The notes beneath the pieces are model-generated. The model did not search any database, was not told where the DNA came from, and was given only the letters and a program-made list of their open reading frames with translations. Positions 32,165 through 43,134 of a DNA stretch of 64,000 nucleotides are shown here, piece after piece (within the stretch, counting starts at the first letter, position 1; every line of letters starts with the position of its first letter). This DNA comes from Alphaproteobacteria bacterium (GTDB taxonomy: Bacteria; Pseudomonadota; Alphaproteobacteria; M2410). The position numbers and the translations under genes are program-made. The stretch lies in contig SBGZ01000085.1 of NCBI GenBank assembly GCA_006226415.1, forward strand, positions 1 through 64,000, read 5' to 3'.

Positions 32165-32740
32165 GTGAGTTCAGATCAACACCCAAGCCCCCTCGGCACC
32201 GACAAGCGGTCAATCGTGCTTGTCGGCCTCATGGGCTCGGGAAAATCGACCGTTGGACGCCGATTGGCCAATACCCTCAACCTTCCGTTCTACGATGCCG
32301 ATACCGAGATTGAGCGCGCGGCGGGGGAATCCATCAACGAAATATTCGAACTGCGCGGCGAAGAAGTGTTCCGGCGCGGCGAAGCCAAAGTGATCGCCCG
32401 CTTGCTGGACGGTCATCAATGTGTGCTGGCAACAGGCGGCGGCGCCTTTATGAACGATGAAACCCGGCAGATCATTAAGGACCGCGCTATTTCGATTTGG
32501 CTGAAAGCCGATCTCGATTTGTTGATGGCCCGTGTCCTGCGCCGCGACACCCGGCCCCTTTTGCGAACCGGCGACCCTGAAGAAACCATGCGCCGCCTCA
32601 TGGAAGTGCGCAACCCGGTCTATGCCAAAGCCGACATTGCGGTAGAAAGCCAATCGGGGCCACACAACATAACGATCAAAAACATCCTGGACGCCCTGGA
32701 AGCCCATTGCCAGATCGCTGAGGACAACCTTTCATCATGA
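32165..32740 (+). CDS. aroK: shikimate kinase (probable GTG start)
   Basis: VLVGLMGSGKSTVGRRLA, FYDADTEIE, LATGGGAF, RPLL; overlaps aroB by 4 nt. Confidence 0.96.
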   Translation: MSSDQHPSPLGTDKRSIVLVGLMGSGKSTVGRRLANTLNLPFYDADTEIERAAGESINEIFELRGEEVFRRGEAKVIARLLDGHQCVLATGGGAFMNDETRQIIKDRAISIWLKADLDLLMARVLRRDTRPLLRTGDPEETMRRLMEVRNPVYAKADIAVESQSGPHNITIKNILDALEAHCQIAEDNLSS

Positions 32741-33873
32741 CCTCCCCCGCACCGCAAAATGCTAAACCGCTCCATGCCTGTGTGCCGGTTGATCTGGGTG
32801 AGCGATCCTACGACATCCTGATTGGCCCCGGCCTCCTGCAATCGGCCGGCGAACACATCGCACCCCGATTAAACCAGCCGCGCACCCTTGTCGTCACCGA
32901 CAGCACAGTGGCAAATATTCATCTGGAGACCCTCCTGAACAGCTTGCGCGCCTCAGGGATAGAAACGTCATCTTATGTGGTGCCCGCTGGTGAGGCCTCC
33001 AAATCTTTCACCGAGCTTGAGAAGCTTTGCGAAGCCATTCTCACCGCGCGCCTCGAACGCGCTGACAGCATCATCGCCCTTGGGGGCGGTGTTATCGGTG
33101 ACCTCACCGGGTTTGCCGCCGCAATTGTCCGCCGCGGCATGAAGTTCATTCAGATCCCGACCACGCTTTTGTCTCAGGTGGATTCCTCGGTCGGTGGCAA
33201 AACCGGCATCAACACCACAATGGGCAAAAATCTGGTCGGCGCCTTCCATCAGCCCAGCTTGGTTCTGGCGGATATTGCCTGCCTGGATACCTTACCTGCG
33301 CGCGACTTCCTGTCGGGCTATGCGGAAGTGGTCAAATACGGGCTCATCAATGATCCGGATTTCTTTTCCTGGCTTGATCTAAACCTGGACCTTTTGAAGG
33401 CGGGCGATATCGACGCGCGTGCCGAAGCGGTGCGCCGGTCCTGCCTCGCCAAGGCGAACATCGTCGCCCAGGATGAAACCGAACAGGGCCTGCGTGCCCT
33501 GCTCAACCTCGGCCACACCTTTGGCCACGCTCTGGAAGCCGAAACCGGTTACTCGGCACGCCTGACCCATGGCGAAGGCGTCGCCATCGGCATGGCGCTG
33601 GCCATGGCTTTTTCCGCCGAAGAGGGCCTGTGCCCCTCGCAAGAAAGCGAGCGCGCCACCGCGCACCTTGCGCGAGCGGGACTCAAGACCCAAATAAAAC
33701 AGATCGAGGGACCGGCCCTGGACCCGGATCGACTTCTGACGGCCATGTTCCAGGACAAAAAGGTCCAAAGTGGCCGCCTTACGTTTATTTTATCGCGCGG
33801 CATCGGTCAGGCCTACATCGCCCGCGACATCGCCCCGGAAAAGCTCAAAGCCTTTCTTACAACTCAAGTGTGA
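32737..33873 (+). CDS. aroB: 3-dehydroquinate synthase
   Basis: ALGGGVIGDLTGFAAAIVRRG, PTTLLSQVDSSVGGKTGIN, LNLGHTFGHALE. Confidence 0.97.
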   Translation: MTSPAPQNAKPLHACVPVDLGERSYDILIGPGLLQSAGEHIAPRLNQPRTLVVTDSTVANIHLETLLNSLRASGIETSSYVVPAGEASKSFTELEKLCEAILTARLERADSIIALGGGVIGDLTGFAAAIVRRGMKFIQIPTTLLSQVDSSVGGKTGINTTMGKNLVGAFHQPSLVLADIACLDTLPARDFLSGYAEVVKYGLINDPDFFSWLDLNLDLLKAGDIDARAEAVRRSCLAKANIVAQDETEQGLRALLNLGHTFGHALEAETGYSARLTHGEGVAIGMALAMAFSAEEGLCPSQESERATAHLARAGLKTQIKQIEGPALDPDRLLTAMFQDKKVQSGRLTFILSRGIGQAYIARDIAPEKLKAFLTTQV

Positions 33874-33878
33874 CCCCC

Positions 33879-35186
33879 ATGGAAACCGACCTTTTGTCTC
33901 ACAGCGCCCTACTCATGGTCGCCATTGCGATATTGATATTATTGTTGCTGTCCGGCCTATTTTCCGGCTCAGAAACCGCCCTTACGGCCACCTCAAAAGC
34001 CCGCATGCACCGTCTGGAGCAAGACGGCAATGATCGCGCCAAGCAGGTCAACAAATTGATCTCCAATCGCGAAAGGCTGATTGGCGCCATTCTCCTGGGC
34101 AACAATCTGGTCAACATCCTGGCCTCGGCCCTGGCCACCACCTTATTCCTGACCCTCTTCGGCCAGGCGGGTGTCCTTTACGCCACGCTGATCATGACTG
34201 CCCTGGTGGTTATATTTGCCGAAGTGCTGCCCAAAACCTACGCCATTACAAATGCGGAACGCTCCGCCATGGCGGTTGCCCCGATCATGCGCCTTTTGGT
34301 GACCCTCTTCGCGCCGGTGGTTGCCACCATCAGCTGGGTCGTGCGCAAAACTTTACGCGCCATTGGTTATAGCATTGACGAAGACACCTCCGTCTTATCA
34401 GCCCATGAGGAAATCAGAGGCGCGATCGACCTTCACATGTCCGAGGGCGGTGTGGACAAAGAACACCGCGATATGCTCGGCGGCATCCTCGACCTCAACG
34501 ACCTCCAGGTTGAGGAGGTCATGGTTCATCGCAAATCCATGCGTATGATCGACATCGATTTGCCGAATGAAGACATTGTCGAGCAAATGCTCTCAAGCCC
34601 CTTCACCCGTGTCCCGCTCTGGCAGGGGGAACAGGAAAACATCGTCGGCGTCTTGCACGCCAAAGACCTCCTGCGCGCCATGCGCGATGTCAGCGGAGAG
34701 GTCTCAAAGATCAACATTCTCGACATCGCCAACGAGCCATGGTTTGTGCCGGAGACCACCGGTTTGCAGGAGCAACTGAATGCCTTCCTGTCTCAACGCA
34801 ATCACTTTGCTCTTGTCGTCGACGAATACGGCGCGCTGATGGGTCTGATCACTCTGGAAGATATTCTGGAAGAGATTGTGGGCGAAATTGTTGACGAGCA
34901 CGATATCGAACATGCCGGCATTCGCCCGCACCCCAATGGCACCTTCAACATTGATGGCGCAATTGCGATCCGCGATCTCAACCGCCTTCTCGATTGGGAT
35001 TTACCGGACGAAGAGGCGACAACATTGGCCGGTCTTGTCATTCATGAAGCTCGCACCATTCCAGAGCAAGGGCAGGCCTTCAATTTTTATGGCTTCAAAT
35101 TCGAGATCCTGCGCAAACACCGCAATCAGATCACAGCCGTCCGGGTAACCCCGCCGGTCGATCCGGCCAGCGAGCCGGAGGCCTAA
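33879..35186 (+). CDS. CNNM/HlyC/CorC family transporter (DUF21-CBS-CorC_HlyC)
   Basis: DUF21 N-terminus (LLLSGLFSGSETALTATSKARMHRLE), CBS pair, C-terminal ALVVDEYGALMGLITLEDILEEIVGEI. Start at ATG 33879, in frame within ORF 33630..35186. Confidence 0.93.
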   Translation: METDLLSHSALLMVAIAILILLLLSGLFSGSETALTATSKARMHRLEQDGNDRAKQVNKLISNRERLIGAILLGNNLVNILASALATTLFLTLFGQAGVLYATLIMTALVVIFAEVLPKTYAITNAERSAMAVAPIMRLLVTLFAPVVATISWVVRKTLRAIGYSIDEDTSVLSAHEEIRGAIDLHMSEGGVDKEHRDMLGGILDLNDLQVEEVMVHRKSMRMIDIDLPNEDIVEQMLSSPFTRVPLWQGEQENIVGVLHAKDLLRAMRDVSGEVSKINILDIANEPWFVPETTGLQEQLNAFLSQRNHFALVVDEYGALMGLITLEDILEEIVGEIVDEHDIEHAGIRPHPNGTFNIDGAIAIRDLNRLLDWDLPDEEATTLAGLVIHEARTIPEQGQAFNFYGFKFEILRKHRNQITAVRVTPPVDPASEPEA

Positions 35187-35190
35187 TGCC

Positions 35191-35523
35191 TCACGGTGTT
35201 TCGAGCTTGAGCGCAAGCGCATGGATCGGACCGGCCAGCTCTTCCGCCAATACATGGTTAACGCGGCGCTGACGCTCAACACGTCCCAGACCGACAAAAT
35301 CGCTTGAGATCAGCTTAACGCGAAAATGACTTTCACCGCCCTCTCGCGCCCCAGCGTGTCCCGCATGAAGGTGCGATTCGTCGGTGACGGTCAGTTCCGT
35401 GACCTGAAAAGCGTCACAAAGCTTTTTTTCGATCTGTGCCCTTACACCCATCACGCCCATATCCTTCCCGTTAAGTGTCACCAGAATGTGTTCAATAACA
35501 CTAGATGAATTCTTGTTTTTCAC
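35191..35523 (-). CDS. BolA family protein
   Basis: ELTVTDESHLHAGHAGAREGGESHFRVKLISSDFVGLGRVERQRRVNHVLAEEL. Confidence 0.93.
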   Translation of the reverse strand: MKNKNSSSVIEHILVTLNGKDMGVMGVRAQIEKKLCDAFQVTELTVTDESHLHAGHAGAREGGESHFRVKLISSDFVGLGRVERQRRVNHVLAEELAGPIHALALKLETP

Positions 35524-35549
35524 ACGAACTCAATCCATATTAGCCCGCT

Positions 35550-36182
35550 ATGTCAAAGGATGATGCATACCGGCCCAAATTTGGTTTTGACATTCGGGTC
35601 AAACCGCCAGGGCAAAAGAAACGCGCCGAAGATATTGTTCACCGATGCGCTTGGGAGGGCTGCTCGGAGAAAGCGCCCTATCGCGCGCCGAAATCCAAAG
35701 ACAACCCGCGCGAGTTTCAGTATTTCTGTCAGAATCATATTCGCGAATTTAATGCCCGCTGGAATTTTTTCGAGGGCATGAGCGCCGACGAAGCCAAAAC
35801 CTATCAGGAGAGCATTTCCACCGGACATCGCCCGACCTGGAAAGTGGCCGCTGGCGGCACGCCCCGCGCGCGCCGCGCCGCGATGATGGGCCGCGCCGCC
35901 GCTGGCGAGGGCGTGGAAGACCCCTACCGCCTGTTTCAGGGATCCGGGTCTGGCACCGGTATGCCCCGCCAACCCAAACGCAAGCTGCCAAAGCAGCTTG
36001 AGGAGGCCTTTTTCGTCATGAAATTGGACCCGCCCTCCAGCCCGGACAAGATCAAGGCCCGCTATAAAGAACTGGTCAAAAAGTTCCACCCGGACGCCAA
36101 TCGAGGGGAAACCGGTTACGAAGAGCGCCTGAAACGGATCATTGAGGCCTACCAAAGTCTCAAAACCGCCGGATTTTGCTGA
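35550..36182 (+). CDS. J-domain (DnaJ-like) protein
   Basis: C-terminal J domain PPSSPDKIKARYKELVKKFHPDANRG (HPD); conserved N-terminal region found upstream of cobS in alphaproteobacteria. Confidence 0.9.
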   Translation: MSKDDAYRPKFGFDIRVKPPGQKKRAEDIVHRCAWEGCSEKAPYRAPKSKDNPREFQYFCQNHIREFNARWNFFEGMSADEAKTYQESISTGHRPTWKVAAGGTPRARRAAMMGRAAAGEGVEDPYRLFQGSGSGTGMPRQPKRKLPKQLEEAFFVMKLDPPSSPDKIKARYKELVKKFHPDANRGETGYEERLKRIIEAYQSLKTAGFC

Positions 36183-36332
36183 AAAATTGTCAGCTTTTAC
36201 TGGCATCAACAATAAATCTGCTTATTCTGTCGCCGAATAATCAAGGAAACGCCGGTCTGACGGATCGGGGGCGTGGGAAGTCCCCTGGGAAATTCTGTCC
36301 ATGACCCTGAACAATAAAAAGAAGGCACCAAA

Positions 36333-37316
36333 ATGGAAAACGGTCTCGACCCGGCTTGCATGCCCGACCAGAAAATCAACGCCAAGGAACTATTCGGGAT
36401 CGATACCGATATGGTGGTCCCCGCTTTTGCCGAGCGCAACGAATATGTGCCGGAAATCGACGAGGCTTATCTTTTTGATCGCGAGACCACGCTCGCCATC
36501 CTGGCTGGCTTTGCCTACAACCGCCGGGTCATGATCCAGGGCTACCACGGCACCGGCAAATCCACGCACGTCGAACAGGTCGCCGCCCGCCTCAACTGGC
36601 CGCTCATCCGGGTTAATCTGGACAGCCACATCAGCCGGATCGATCTCGTCGGCAAAGACGCCATTGTTTTGAAAGACGGTCAGCAGATTACGGAATTCCG
36701 TGAGGGGATCCTCCCCTGGGCGCTTCAGCACCCCACCGCTCTTGTTTTTGACGAATATGACGCCGGCCGGCCGGACGTGATGTTCGTCATTCAGCGCGTG
36801 CTGGAAGTTCAGGGCCGCCTGACATTGCTTGACCAGAACCGCGTGATCAACCCGCACCCGGCTTTCCGCCTGTTCTCAACCACCAACACCATTGGCTTGG
36901 GCGACACCACCGGCCTTTATCACGGCACGCAGCAAATCAACCAGGGTCAGATGGACCGCTGGAACATTGTCACCACCTTGAATTATCTGCCGCACGATCA
37001 GGAAACCGATATCGTCCTGTCCAAAGCCCCGGGCTATCAAACCGAGAAGGGCAAGGAAACCATCAGCGCTATGGTGCGCGTGGCCGACCTCACCCGGGCC
37101 GCCTTCATGAACGGCGACATTTCGACGGTCATGAGCCCGCGTACGGTGCTCACCTGGGCTGAGAATGCGGATATCTTTAAGGATGTCGGTTTTGCCTTCC
37201 GCATCACCTTCCTCAACAAATGCGATGAACTGGAACGCCCCACCGTGGCGGAATTCTATCAACGCTGCTTTGGCGAGGATCTGCCCGAGAGCGCGGCCAA
37301 CGTTTTGGCCGGATAG
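36333..37316 (+). CDS. cobS: CobS, aerobic cobaltochelatase AAA+ subunit
   Basis: [58 protein letters not shown]+/MoxR-type; followed by cobT. Confidence 0.95.
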   Translation: MENGLDPACMPDQKINAKELFGIDTDMVVPAFAERNEYVPEIDEAYLFDRETTLAILAGFAYNRRVMIQGYHGTGKSTHVEQVAARLNWPLIRVNLDSHISRIDLVGKDAIVLKDGQQITEFREGILPWALQHPTALVFDEYDAGRPDVMFVIQRVLEVQGRLTLLDQNRVINPHPAFRLFSTTNTIGLGDTTGLYHGTQQINQGQMDRWNIVTTLNYLPHDQETDIVLSKAPGYQTEKGKETISAMVRVADLTRAAFMNGDISTVMSPRTVLTWAENADIFKDVGFAFRITFLNKCDELERPTVAEFYQRCFGEDLPESAANVLAG

Positions 37317-37324
37317 AGGCCGCC

Positions 37325-38290
37325 ATGCACTTGTCAGCTGCCAGATTCTTGACCATCGCTGCGACACTGTTTTTTGTCGCAACGCCTGCCATGGCGACGA
37401 CTTGTTACGAAGCGCCGGCAAAAGCGCCAACCTTTCGCCAAAGCGTTGATCAGGCAAACGACATAGTTCTGGTCAAAATCACATCAGGTCAGACCCCGCT
37501 CTTTGCCAAAAAAGACGAAATTGATTTTGACTTTGAGGTACTGGACAGCCTGAAGGGCAAATATAAAGTTGGCGACACCTTTCGTTTGCGCGCCCTTTGG
37601 ATCAAGCAGGGCGGGGTGAAAGACCGCAAGGAATTTGGTGGCCACTGGGACCCGGCCTTTTGGGACCGACAGATCACACGGCTTGATTCCGTCTATGACT
37701 GCGGTCAAAAGCTCGCCTTCGACCCCAACAACATCTATCTCCTGTTTGATCCGCAAAAGAGCGGGGACCGCGCGCCTCTCGCCATCACCGCCGAGGAGAT
37801 TTTTGAGCCGAGCCAGGATCGTTGGCTCAGCGCCGTACAACAATTGGTTGACGATCCGGCACTTGAAAAGGCCCGTTCGAAAACCGGCATCGAATATTTG
37901 AAAAGCCAAAAGTCCGTTGCCCTCGCCGCCGTTGAAGGCTGCAGTGATCGGCTGCGCCCCGACGCGCATTATGTGGCCGAGGTCCAGACCCTCTCCGGCG
38001 CCGAGATGACCCGCGATCAGCTCGATCCGGAAACCTTTGCCCAGGCGCTTGAGGGCTGCGATGGCTTTACCGTGGTCTTGGGTATCTTCTATGGCTCAGA
38101 TCGAGAGACCGGACTTCCCATTGATGTTGATCGCAAGCCGATGCAACAGTTTGTTCCGGTGCGGGACGGCCTTGTCACCCTGACCGATTTCACCAGCGAG
38201 ATCGGCCTGAACGGCCCTAAAACCCTGCCGCTTGAAGATATTGTCGCAGGACTTTTGCCCGCCGCTGACTTAGACGCGGTTGAGGACTAA
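37325..38290 (+). CDS. secreted hypothetical protein, possible TIMP/NTR-like N-terminal domain
   Basis: Signal peptide [24 protein letters not shown] followed immediately by [32 protein letters not shown]...[23 protein letters not shown]. 8-nt gap to cobS, 5-nt gap to cobT. Confidence 0.75.
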   Translation: MHLSAARFLTIAATLFFVATPAMATTCYEAPAKAPTFRQSVDQANDIVLVKITSGQTPLFAKKDEIDFDFEVLDSLKGKYKVGDTFRLRALWIKQGGVKDRKEFGGHWDPAFWDRQITRLDSVYDCGQKLAFDPNNIYLLFDPQKSGDRAPLAITAEEIFEPSQDRWLSAVQQLVDDPALEKARSKTGIEYLKSQKSVALAAVEGCSDRLRPDAHYVAEVQTLSGAEMTRDQLDPETFAQALEGCDGFTVVLGIFYGSDRETGLPIDVDRKPMQQFVPVRDGLVTLTDFTSEIGLNGPKTLPLEDIVAGLLPAADLDAVED

Positions 38291-38295
38291 GCGGC

Positions 38296-40275
38296 ATGGC
38301 CGACAACAAAAAAGATAACCCGATCGAACCCTTCAAGCAGGCAATGACCCTGACGGTGCGCTCGATTGCCGGAGACCCGGAACTGCCGGTGACCTTCGGC
38401 ACCGAGCCCCCGGGCATTCGCGGCGGCCGCGTGCGCCTGCCCTTGCCCTCACGCACACTGCCGCCGGACGAAGTGGCTCTGGTGCGCGGCCACGGCGATG
38501 CCTATGCCTTGCGCCTGGCTCACCACAACGAAAAAATTCACAATTCCCATTTGCCTTCGGGCGAAAACGCCCGCCGCATTTACGAGGCCGCCGAGCAAGC
38601 GCGTGTAGAAGCCATTGGCGCCCGGCAGATGAAGGGCATGGAAAAGAACCTGGCCCAGGTCGCCGAAAAACGCTGCAAGGACAGAGGCCTGGCCAATCTG
38701 ACGGACATCCACGATGCACCCCTGGCCGATATCGTCGGGCTTTTTGTGCGAGAACAGCTCACAGGCGCCGAGCCACCGGAAAGCGCCCGCGCCCTTATGG
38801 ACGCCTGGCGCCCGCTTATGGACCAAAAGGCGGGCAAAGACCTCAATCTCCTGCTCGACAACATCGAGGATCAGGATGGATTTGCTGAGATCACCCGCGA
38901 CATCATCGCCGATCTCGATTTGGGTGATGAATTGGGCGATGAGCGCACCGATGAGGACAGCACCTCTGACGAAGCCGCCCCTGAACAAAACGAGCAGGGT
39001 GAAGAGGGCGATCAGGATCAACCCGATGGCGCCACCACCGAGCAGGTCGAATTTGCCGAAGGCGAAGGCGAAGAAGGCGAAGAGCAGATGGTCGAAATTG
39101 ATACCGACCAGCTGCCCGATGATGTCGAGAGCGATGACTCTGCCGACGGCATGCAGCCCTGGCATCCGGACCAGAACAGTGGGCGCCGCCGCAATGATGC
39201 CTATCGGGTCTATACCACCACCTATGATGAAACCATCAGCGCGGAAGATCTTTGCGATGCGGAAGAACTGACGCGCCTGCGGCAGTACCTTGACCAGCAA
39301 TTGCAGCAGATGCAGGGCGTGGTGGCACGTCTTGCCAACCGCCTGCAGCGCCGCCTGCTCGCCAAACAGAACCGCACCTGGGAGTTCGATCTGGAGGAAG
39401 GCATTCTTGATGCGGCGCGTCTCAGCCGTGTGGTCATCGACCCGACATCGCCGCTCTCCTACAAAATCGAAAAGGATATGAATTTCCGCGATACGGTCGT
39501 CACGCTTCTGCTCGACAATTCCGGCTCCATGCGCGGCCGCCCCATCACCGTTGCCGCCATGTGCGCCGATATCCTGGCGCGCACCCTGGAGCGCTGCAAT
39601 GTGAAGGTCGAAATTCTGGGCTTTACCACCCGCGCCTGGAAAGGCGGACAGTCGCGCGAGGCCTGGCTCGCCGCAGGCAAGCCCGCTGGCCCTGGCCGCC
39701 TCAATGATTTGCGCCACATCGTCTACAAAGGTGCGGACGCCCCCTGGCGCCGGGCGCGGCGCAATCTCGGACTGATGATGCGCGAAGGGCTTTTAAAGGA
39801 AAACATCGACGGTGAAGCCCTCCTCTGGGCCCACAACCGTCTGCTTGGACGCCAGGAACAGCGCCGCATTCTCATGGTCATATCAGATGGGGCGCCGGTG
39901 GACGATTCCACCCTCTCCGTCAACGCCGGGAACTATCTGGAAAAGCATCTGCGCGAGGTGATCGACTATGTCGAGACCAAATCACCCGTCGAACTTCTCG
40001 CGATCGGCATCGGCCACGATGTAACCCGTTATTACCGCCGCGCGGTGACAATTGTCGATGCTGAACAGCTCGGCGGCGCCATGACGGACAAGCTCGCCGA
40101 GCTTTTTGACGAAGACACCGGCGCCAACATTCGCGCCGATGCCCGGCAGCTCCGAGAGGTCGCCGAAGCCACCCGTCCTCCATCTGGCGAGGACATGAAG
40201 GCCATGACACGCGCGGCGCTGCAAACCGTCAAGGGCGTCGCGGCGCCGGACGCCAAGCCTGTTGGGCGCGGTTAA
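38296..40275 (+). CDS. cobT: CobT, aerobic cobaltochelatase VWA subunit
   Basis: Acidic central region and MIDAS motif [31 protein letters not shown]. Confidence 0.95.
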   Translation: MADNKKDNPIEPFKQAMTLTVRSIAGDPELPVTFGTEPPGIRGGRVRLPLPSRTLPPDEVALVRGHGDAYALRLAHHNEKIHNSHLPSGENARRIYEAAEQARVEAIGARQMKGMEKNLAQVAEKRCKDRGLANLTDIHDAPLADIVGLFVREQLTGAEPPESARALMDAWRPLMDQKAGKDLNLLLDNIEDQDGFAEITRDIIADLDLGDELGDERTDEDSTSDEAAPEQNEQGEEGDQDQPDGATTEQVEFAEGEGEEGEEQMVEIDTDQLPDDVESDDSADGMQPWHPDQNSGRRRNDAYRVYTTTYDETISAEDLCDAEELTRLRQYLDQQLQQMQGVVARLANRLQRRLLAKQNRTWEFDLEEGILDAARLSRVVIDPTSPLSYKIEKDMNFRDTVVTLLLDNSGSMRGRPITVAAMCADILARTLERCNVKVEILGFTTRAWKGGQSREAWLAAGKPAGPGRLNDLRHIVYKGADAPWRRARRNLGLMMREGLLKENIDGEALLWAHNRLLGRQEQRRILMVISDGAPVDDSTLSVNAGNYLEKHLREVIDYVETKSPVELLAIGIGHDVTRYYRRAVTIVDAEQLGGAMTDKLAELFDEDTGANIRADARQLREVAEATRPPSGEDMKAMTRAALQTVKGVAAPDAKPVGRG

Positions 40276-41057
40276 CCCAGATGCGCCTTTAAGAACTCTG
40301 TCGTACGCGTCCAGGCGAGCGCCGCATCTTCCTCGTCGTACCGCGCCGTGGTCGGATTGGCGAAGGCATGATCGGCATTGTAGCTGTAGATTTCAGCCGC
40401 CTTGCCCGCCTCTGCCAGAGCCGCCTGAAAGCCGCTCACCATCTCTTCATTGATGTAAGTATCTCTCGACCCAAAGTGCCCCAGCACGGGTCCTTTAAGC
40501 GCAGAAAGCTCCTCAGCGCTCTTGGCCACATTGCCGTAGTAGATCACGGTGGCATCCACTGGGGTCGCCAGACTGGCGCCCAGCGACCACCCGCCGCCAA
40601 AACACCAGCCGCACGTGCCGATTTTGCCGGTCGAGCTTTCCTGCGTCTTCAGCCAATCGGCCCAGCCAACCAAAGTTTCCGTGGCCTCCTCGGGCTTAAC
40701 CTGCCCCATGGTGTAGCCGGCATCCGCGGATGTCGTGGCCACCACGCCGTTGTAGAGGTCACAGGCAAGCGTCAGATAGCCCAGCTTCGCAAACGCGGCC
40801 GCCATGGTCTTGATCTGATCATTGAGCCCCCACCACTCATGAATGATGAGCATCGTCGCCACCGGATGGGCCTGTGGCCGTGCCAGGGCGCCTTTGACCA
40901 CCCTTCCGGAGCCGAGCTCCAGGCTAACCTCGTCAAGGGTCGCCGCCACGTCTTGCGCCAGCGACGGGGAGCCCAAAAGTGTCGCAAGCGGCAAGGATGC
41001 CAAACCTTGAGAAACCTGCCGACGCGTGGGCGAAAGAGTTGAAACTATCCTGTCCAT
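40272..41057 (-). CDS. dienelactone hydrolase family protein, probable Tat-like/exported N-terminus
   Basis: [21 protein letters not shown] (Cys nucleophile), DHAF histidine; N-term [25 protein letters not shown]. 3' end overlaps cobT by 4 nt. Confidence 0.9.
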   Translation of the reverse strand: MDRIVSTLSPTRRQVSQGLASLPLATLLGSPSLAQDVAATLDEVSLELGSGRVVKGALARPQAHPVATMLIIHEWWGLNDQIKTMAAAFAKLGYLTLACDLYNGVVATTSADAGYTMGQVKPEEATETLVGWADWLKTQESSTGKIGTCGWCFGGGWSLGASLATPVDATVIYYGNVAKSAEELSALKGPVLGHFGSRDTYINEEMVSGFQAALAEAGKAAEIYSYNADHAFANPTTARYDEEDAALAWTRTTEFLKAHLG

Positions 41058-41131
41058 GAGAATTGCGCCTCCAATGATATCTTGCCAATGCCCTCAAACT
41101 AACACAGTTTGGCTCTCAAATGCGGGTTTAG

Positions 41132-42190
41132 GTGCAAGAGAGGAGTAAACTCATGGCGAACAGGAAGCCGTCATTCGCAGCCATTTTTACCGCGCTGACA
41201 GCGCTCCTTTTGGCGGGTCCAGCCGGCGCGGCGGAACCACCCTCGCCATTTGCTATTTCATCTTCGTCCACACCCGTCCCCATGACCAGCGAAGACCCGG
41301 ACGAAAACCGCATCGGCGCGCTGATCTATCAGGGCGGCGTGGAGATCCAATCCCCCAACGACAATTTTGGCGGCCTGTCGGGCCTACTGGTGTCGCCGGA
41401 TTTGACACGGTTTTTGGCCGTTACCGATAAAGGTGCCTGGGTAAGCGGTCAGATCGTCATCGAGCGCGGCAAACTGAAAGCGGTGCGGAATTTGGAGCTT
41501 GCCAGCATATTGGACAAAGATGGCGAACCCCTGCTCGGCAAAAAGAAGAAGGGAGACGCCGAATCCCTGACCGGCAATTGGCCGGAAGGAGCGCCCGCCC
41601 CCTCCAAGGTCTTTGTCTCCTTTGAACAAAATCACCGGATAGAAGAATATAATTTCGGCGAAGCGGGATTTAAGGCCCGACCAAAGCCGCGGCCGCTGCC
41701 CAAGAAAGTCAGCAAGGCCAGTCACAACTCCGGCCTGGAATCGGTTGAATGGGATGGGACAGAGGACGAAAACCTGCTCGCCTTTGTCGAAGAACCGTTT
41801 AAAGACAAGGACACGATTGCTGGGTGGTTTATTGGAAAAACCGATGCCTTCTCTTTAAAACTGATCCCGCATGGATCCTACAAGATGACGGATCTTGGAC
41901 GTTTGCCAAACGGGGATTACCTGACATTGGAGCGGCGGTTTTCACCGCTGGGCGGCGTCGGCGCGGAAATACGCCGCTTGCCAGCCTCCTCAATCACAAA
42001 AGACGCCCGTTTGGACGGAGAGGTTCTGGCCCAACTCGCCCCGCCCCTTACTGTGGACAATATGGAAGGCATGTCTGTTCGTCTGGATCAAGAAGGACGT
42101 ACACTGATCTTCATCGTGTCAGATGACAACTTCAACCCGCTCCAAAGAACCATCCTTCTGATGTATGAACTAAAGTCCGATACGCCTTAA
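41132..42190 (+). CDS. esterase-like activity of phytase family protein (exported)
   Basis: Signal peptide; FGGLSGLLVSPDLTRFLAVTDKGAWV, SGLESVEW, LERRFSPLGGVGAEIRRL, DNMEGMSVRLDQEGRTLIFIVSDDNFNPLQRTILLMYEL. Confidence 0.88.
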   Translation: MQERSKLMANRKPSFAAIFTALTALLLAGPAGAAEPPSPFAISSSSTPVPMTSEDPDENRIGALIYQGGVEIQSPNDNFGGLSGLLVSPDLTRFLAVTDKGAWVSGQIVIERGKLKAVRNLELASILDKDGEPLLGKKKKGDAESLTGNWPEGAPAPSKVFVSFEQNHRIEEYNFGEAGFKARPKPRPLPKKVSKASHNSGLESVEWDGTEDENLLAFVEEPFKDKDTIAGWFIGKTDAFSLKLIPHGSYKMTDLGRLPNGDYLTLERRFSPLGGVGAEIRRLPASSITKDARLDGEVLAQLAPPLTVDNMEGMSVRLDQEGRTLIFIVSDDNFNPLQRTILLMYELKSDTP

Positions 42191-42876
42191 GCGCCCCCAT
42201 AACCGGGCAACGGCTTCACGGAACGGCGCATCAGTTGATAGGGTACCAACAACAAGATCGCCTCAACTGATTTGATCACAAAATCCATGGCTAAGGTTGG
42301 CATCCATTCTCGGCCCAACCCCCAATTGGCCACCACGTGGAAAATGACCACATAAAAGACGCTCGCCCAGATCACAGAGATCAAGGGTGCGCCCCACCAG
42401 GTGCGCCCGCGTGTTTTGTCAAACACAGATACCAACATAACCTGCGCAACACCGAAAGCGCCAAGAAAGGCCACAGACGTTTGCATCGGCGGGAACGGAT
42501 TATCGTTTTGCCAGCTGCCAAACTGCGCCATAAAGAAAAGCGTGAAGGCCCCGAGCAGCACCCAGGTCGCCGCCACCTGTGTATAGGCATAAAGGGCGCC
42601 ATATTTGCGATTGGTCATATTGATGACGAAGAAGCTGAGCGGCAGCATCAAATGACCCACTGTGAGCCATGCACTGGGGTTCCAGGCCGCCAATTGCGGC
42701 GGAAAGATATCCAGAAAAACAACCGCGTCCCGGGTCATCAAAAAAGTCAAAATCAGTGTCACAAAAAGAACGGACACCGGCAAAATGAGCCGCAACACGC
42801 CGCGGACAATCCACCAGATCCGCTTGGCCAGTTCTTCCCTTGGGGCCTCAAAGGGCTGCGCAATAACCGAATGCAT
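42187..42876 (-). CDS. multi-pass membrane protein, divergent VUT/YhhQ-like (queuosine precursor transporter-like)
   Basis: FFVINMTNRKYGALYA, SVFDKTRGRTWWGAPLISVIWASVFYVVIFHVV, DFVIKSVEAILLLVPYQLM follow the VUT layout. Start at internal Met MHSVIAQPF. Confidence 0.65.
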   Translation of the reverse strand: MHSVIAQPFEAPREELAKRIWWIVRGVLRLILPVSVLFVTLILTFLMTRDAVVFLDIFPPQLAAWNPSAWLTVGHLMLPLSFFVINMTNRKYGALYAYTQVAATWVLLGAFTLFFMAQFGSWQNDNPFPPMQTSVAFLGAFGVAQVMLVSVFDKTRGRTWWGAPLISVIWASVFYVVIFHVVANWGLGREWMPTLAMDFVIKSVEAILLLVPYQLMRRSVKPLPGYGGA

Positions 42877-43065
42877 GTCTTTACTCTCCCAACTCGACGC
42901 ATGGCTTAAACTCGCGCCACATCCCTGCAGATGTTGTGCCAACCCCTGATGGACCAAAGTAAGACAAGATCGGGCCTGATTAACCTTAGGACCAGGGTTC
43001 TGGAGCAAGGCAGTATAGATCAATCCTGAGACAGGGTTAATGGCCAGGCGTGCCTTTTGCCATAA

Positions 43066-43107
43066 CCAAAACAACAAACGCGCCTTCCTTTTCAGAAAGA
43101 CGCGCGT
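43066..43107 (-). terminator. putative rpmB terminator
   Basis: Minus strand ACGCGC-gt-CTTT-CTGA-AAAG-gaag-GCGCGT followed by TTTGTTGTTTT. Confidence 0.45.
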
Positions 43108-43134
43108 CGCAATTTAAAGCCGAGTGGCGATTGG

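Noticed and set aside
36183-36332. Possible cobalamin riboswitch upstream of cobS
   Set aside because: Only a short ACGCC...GGCGT pairing is visible; no B12-box or size consistent with the riboswitch.
38449-39717. 422-aa antisense ORF opposite cobT
   Set aside because: Fully antisense to a well-supported CobT with MIDAS motif; composition is a codon-bias shadow with no recognisable domain.
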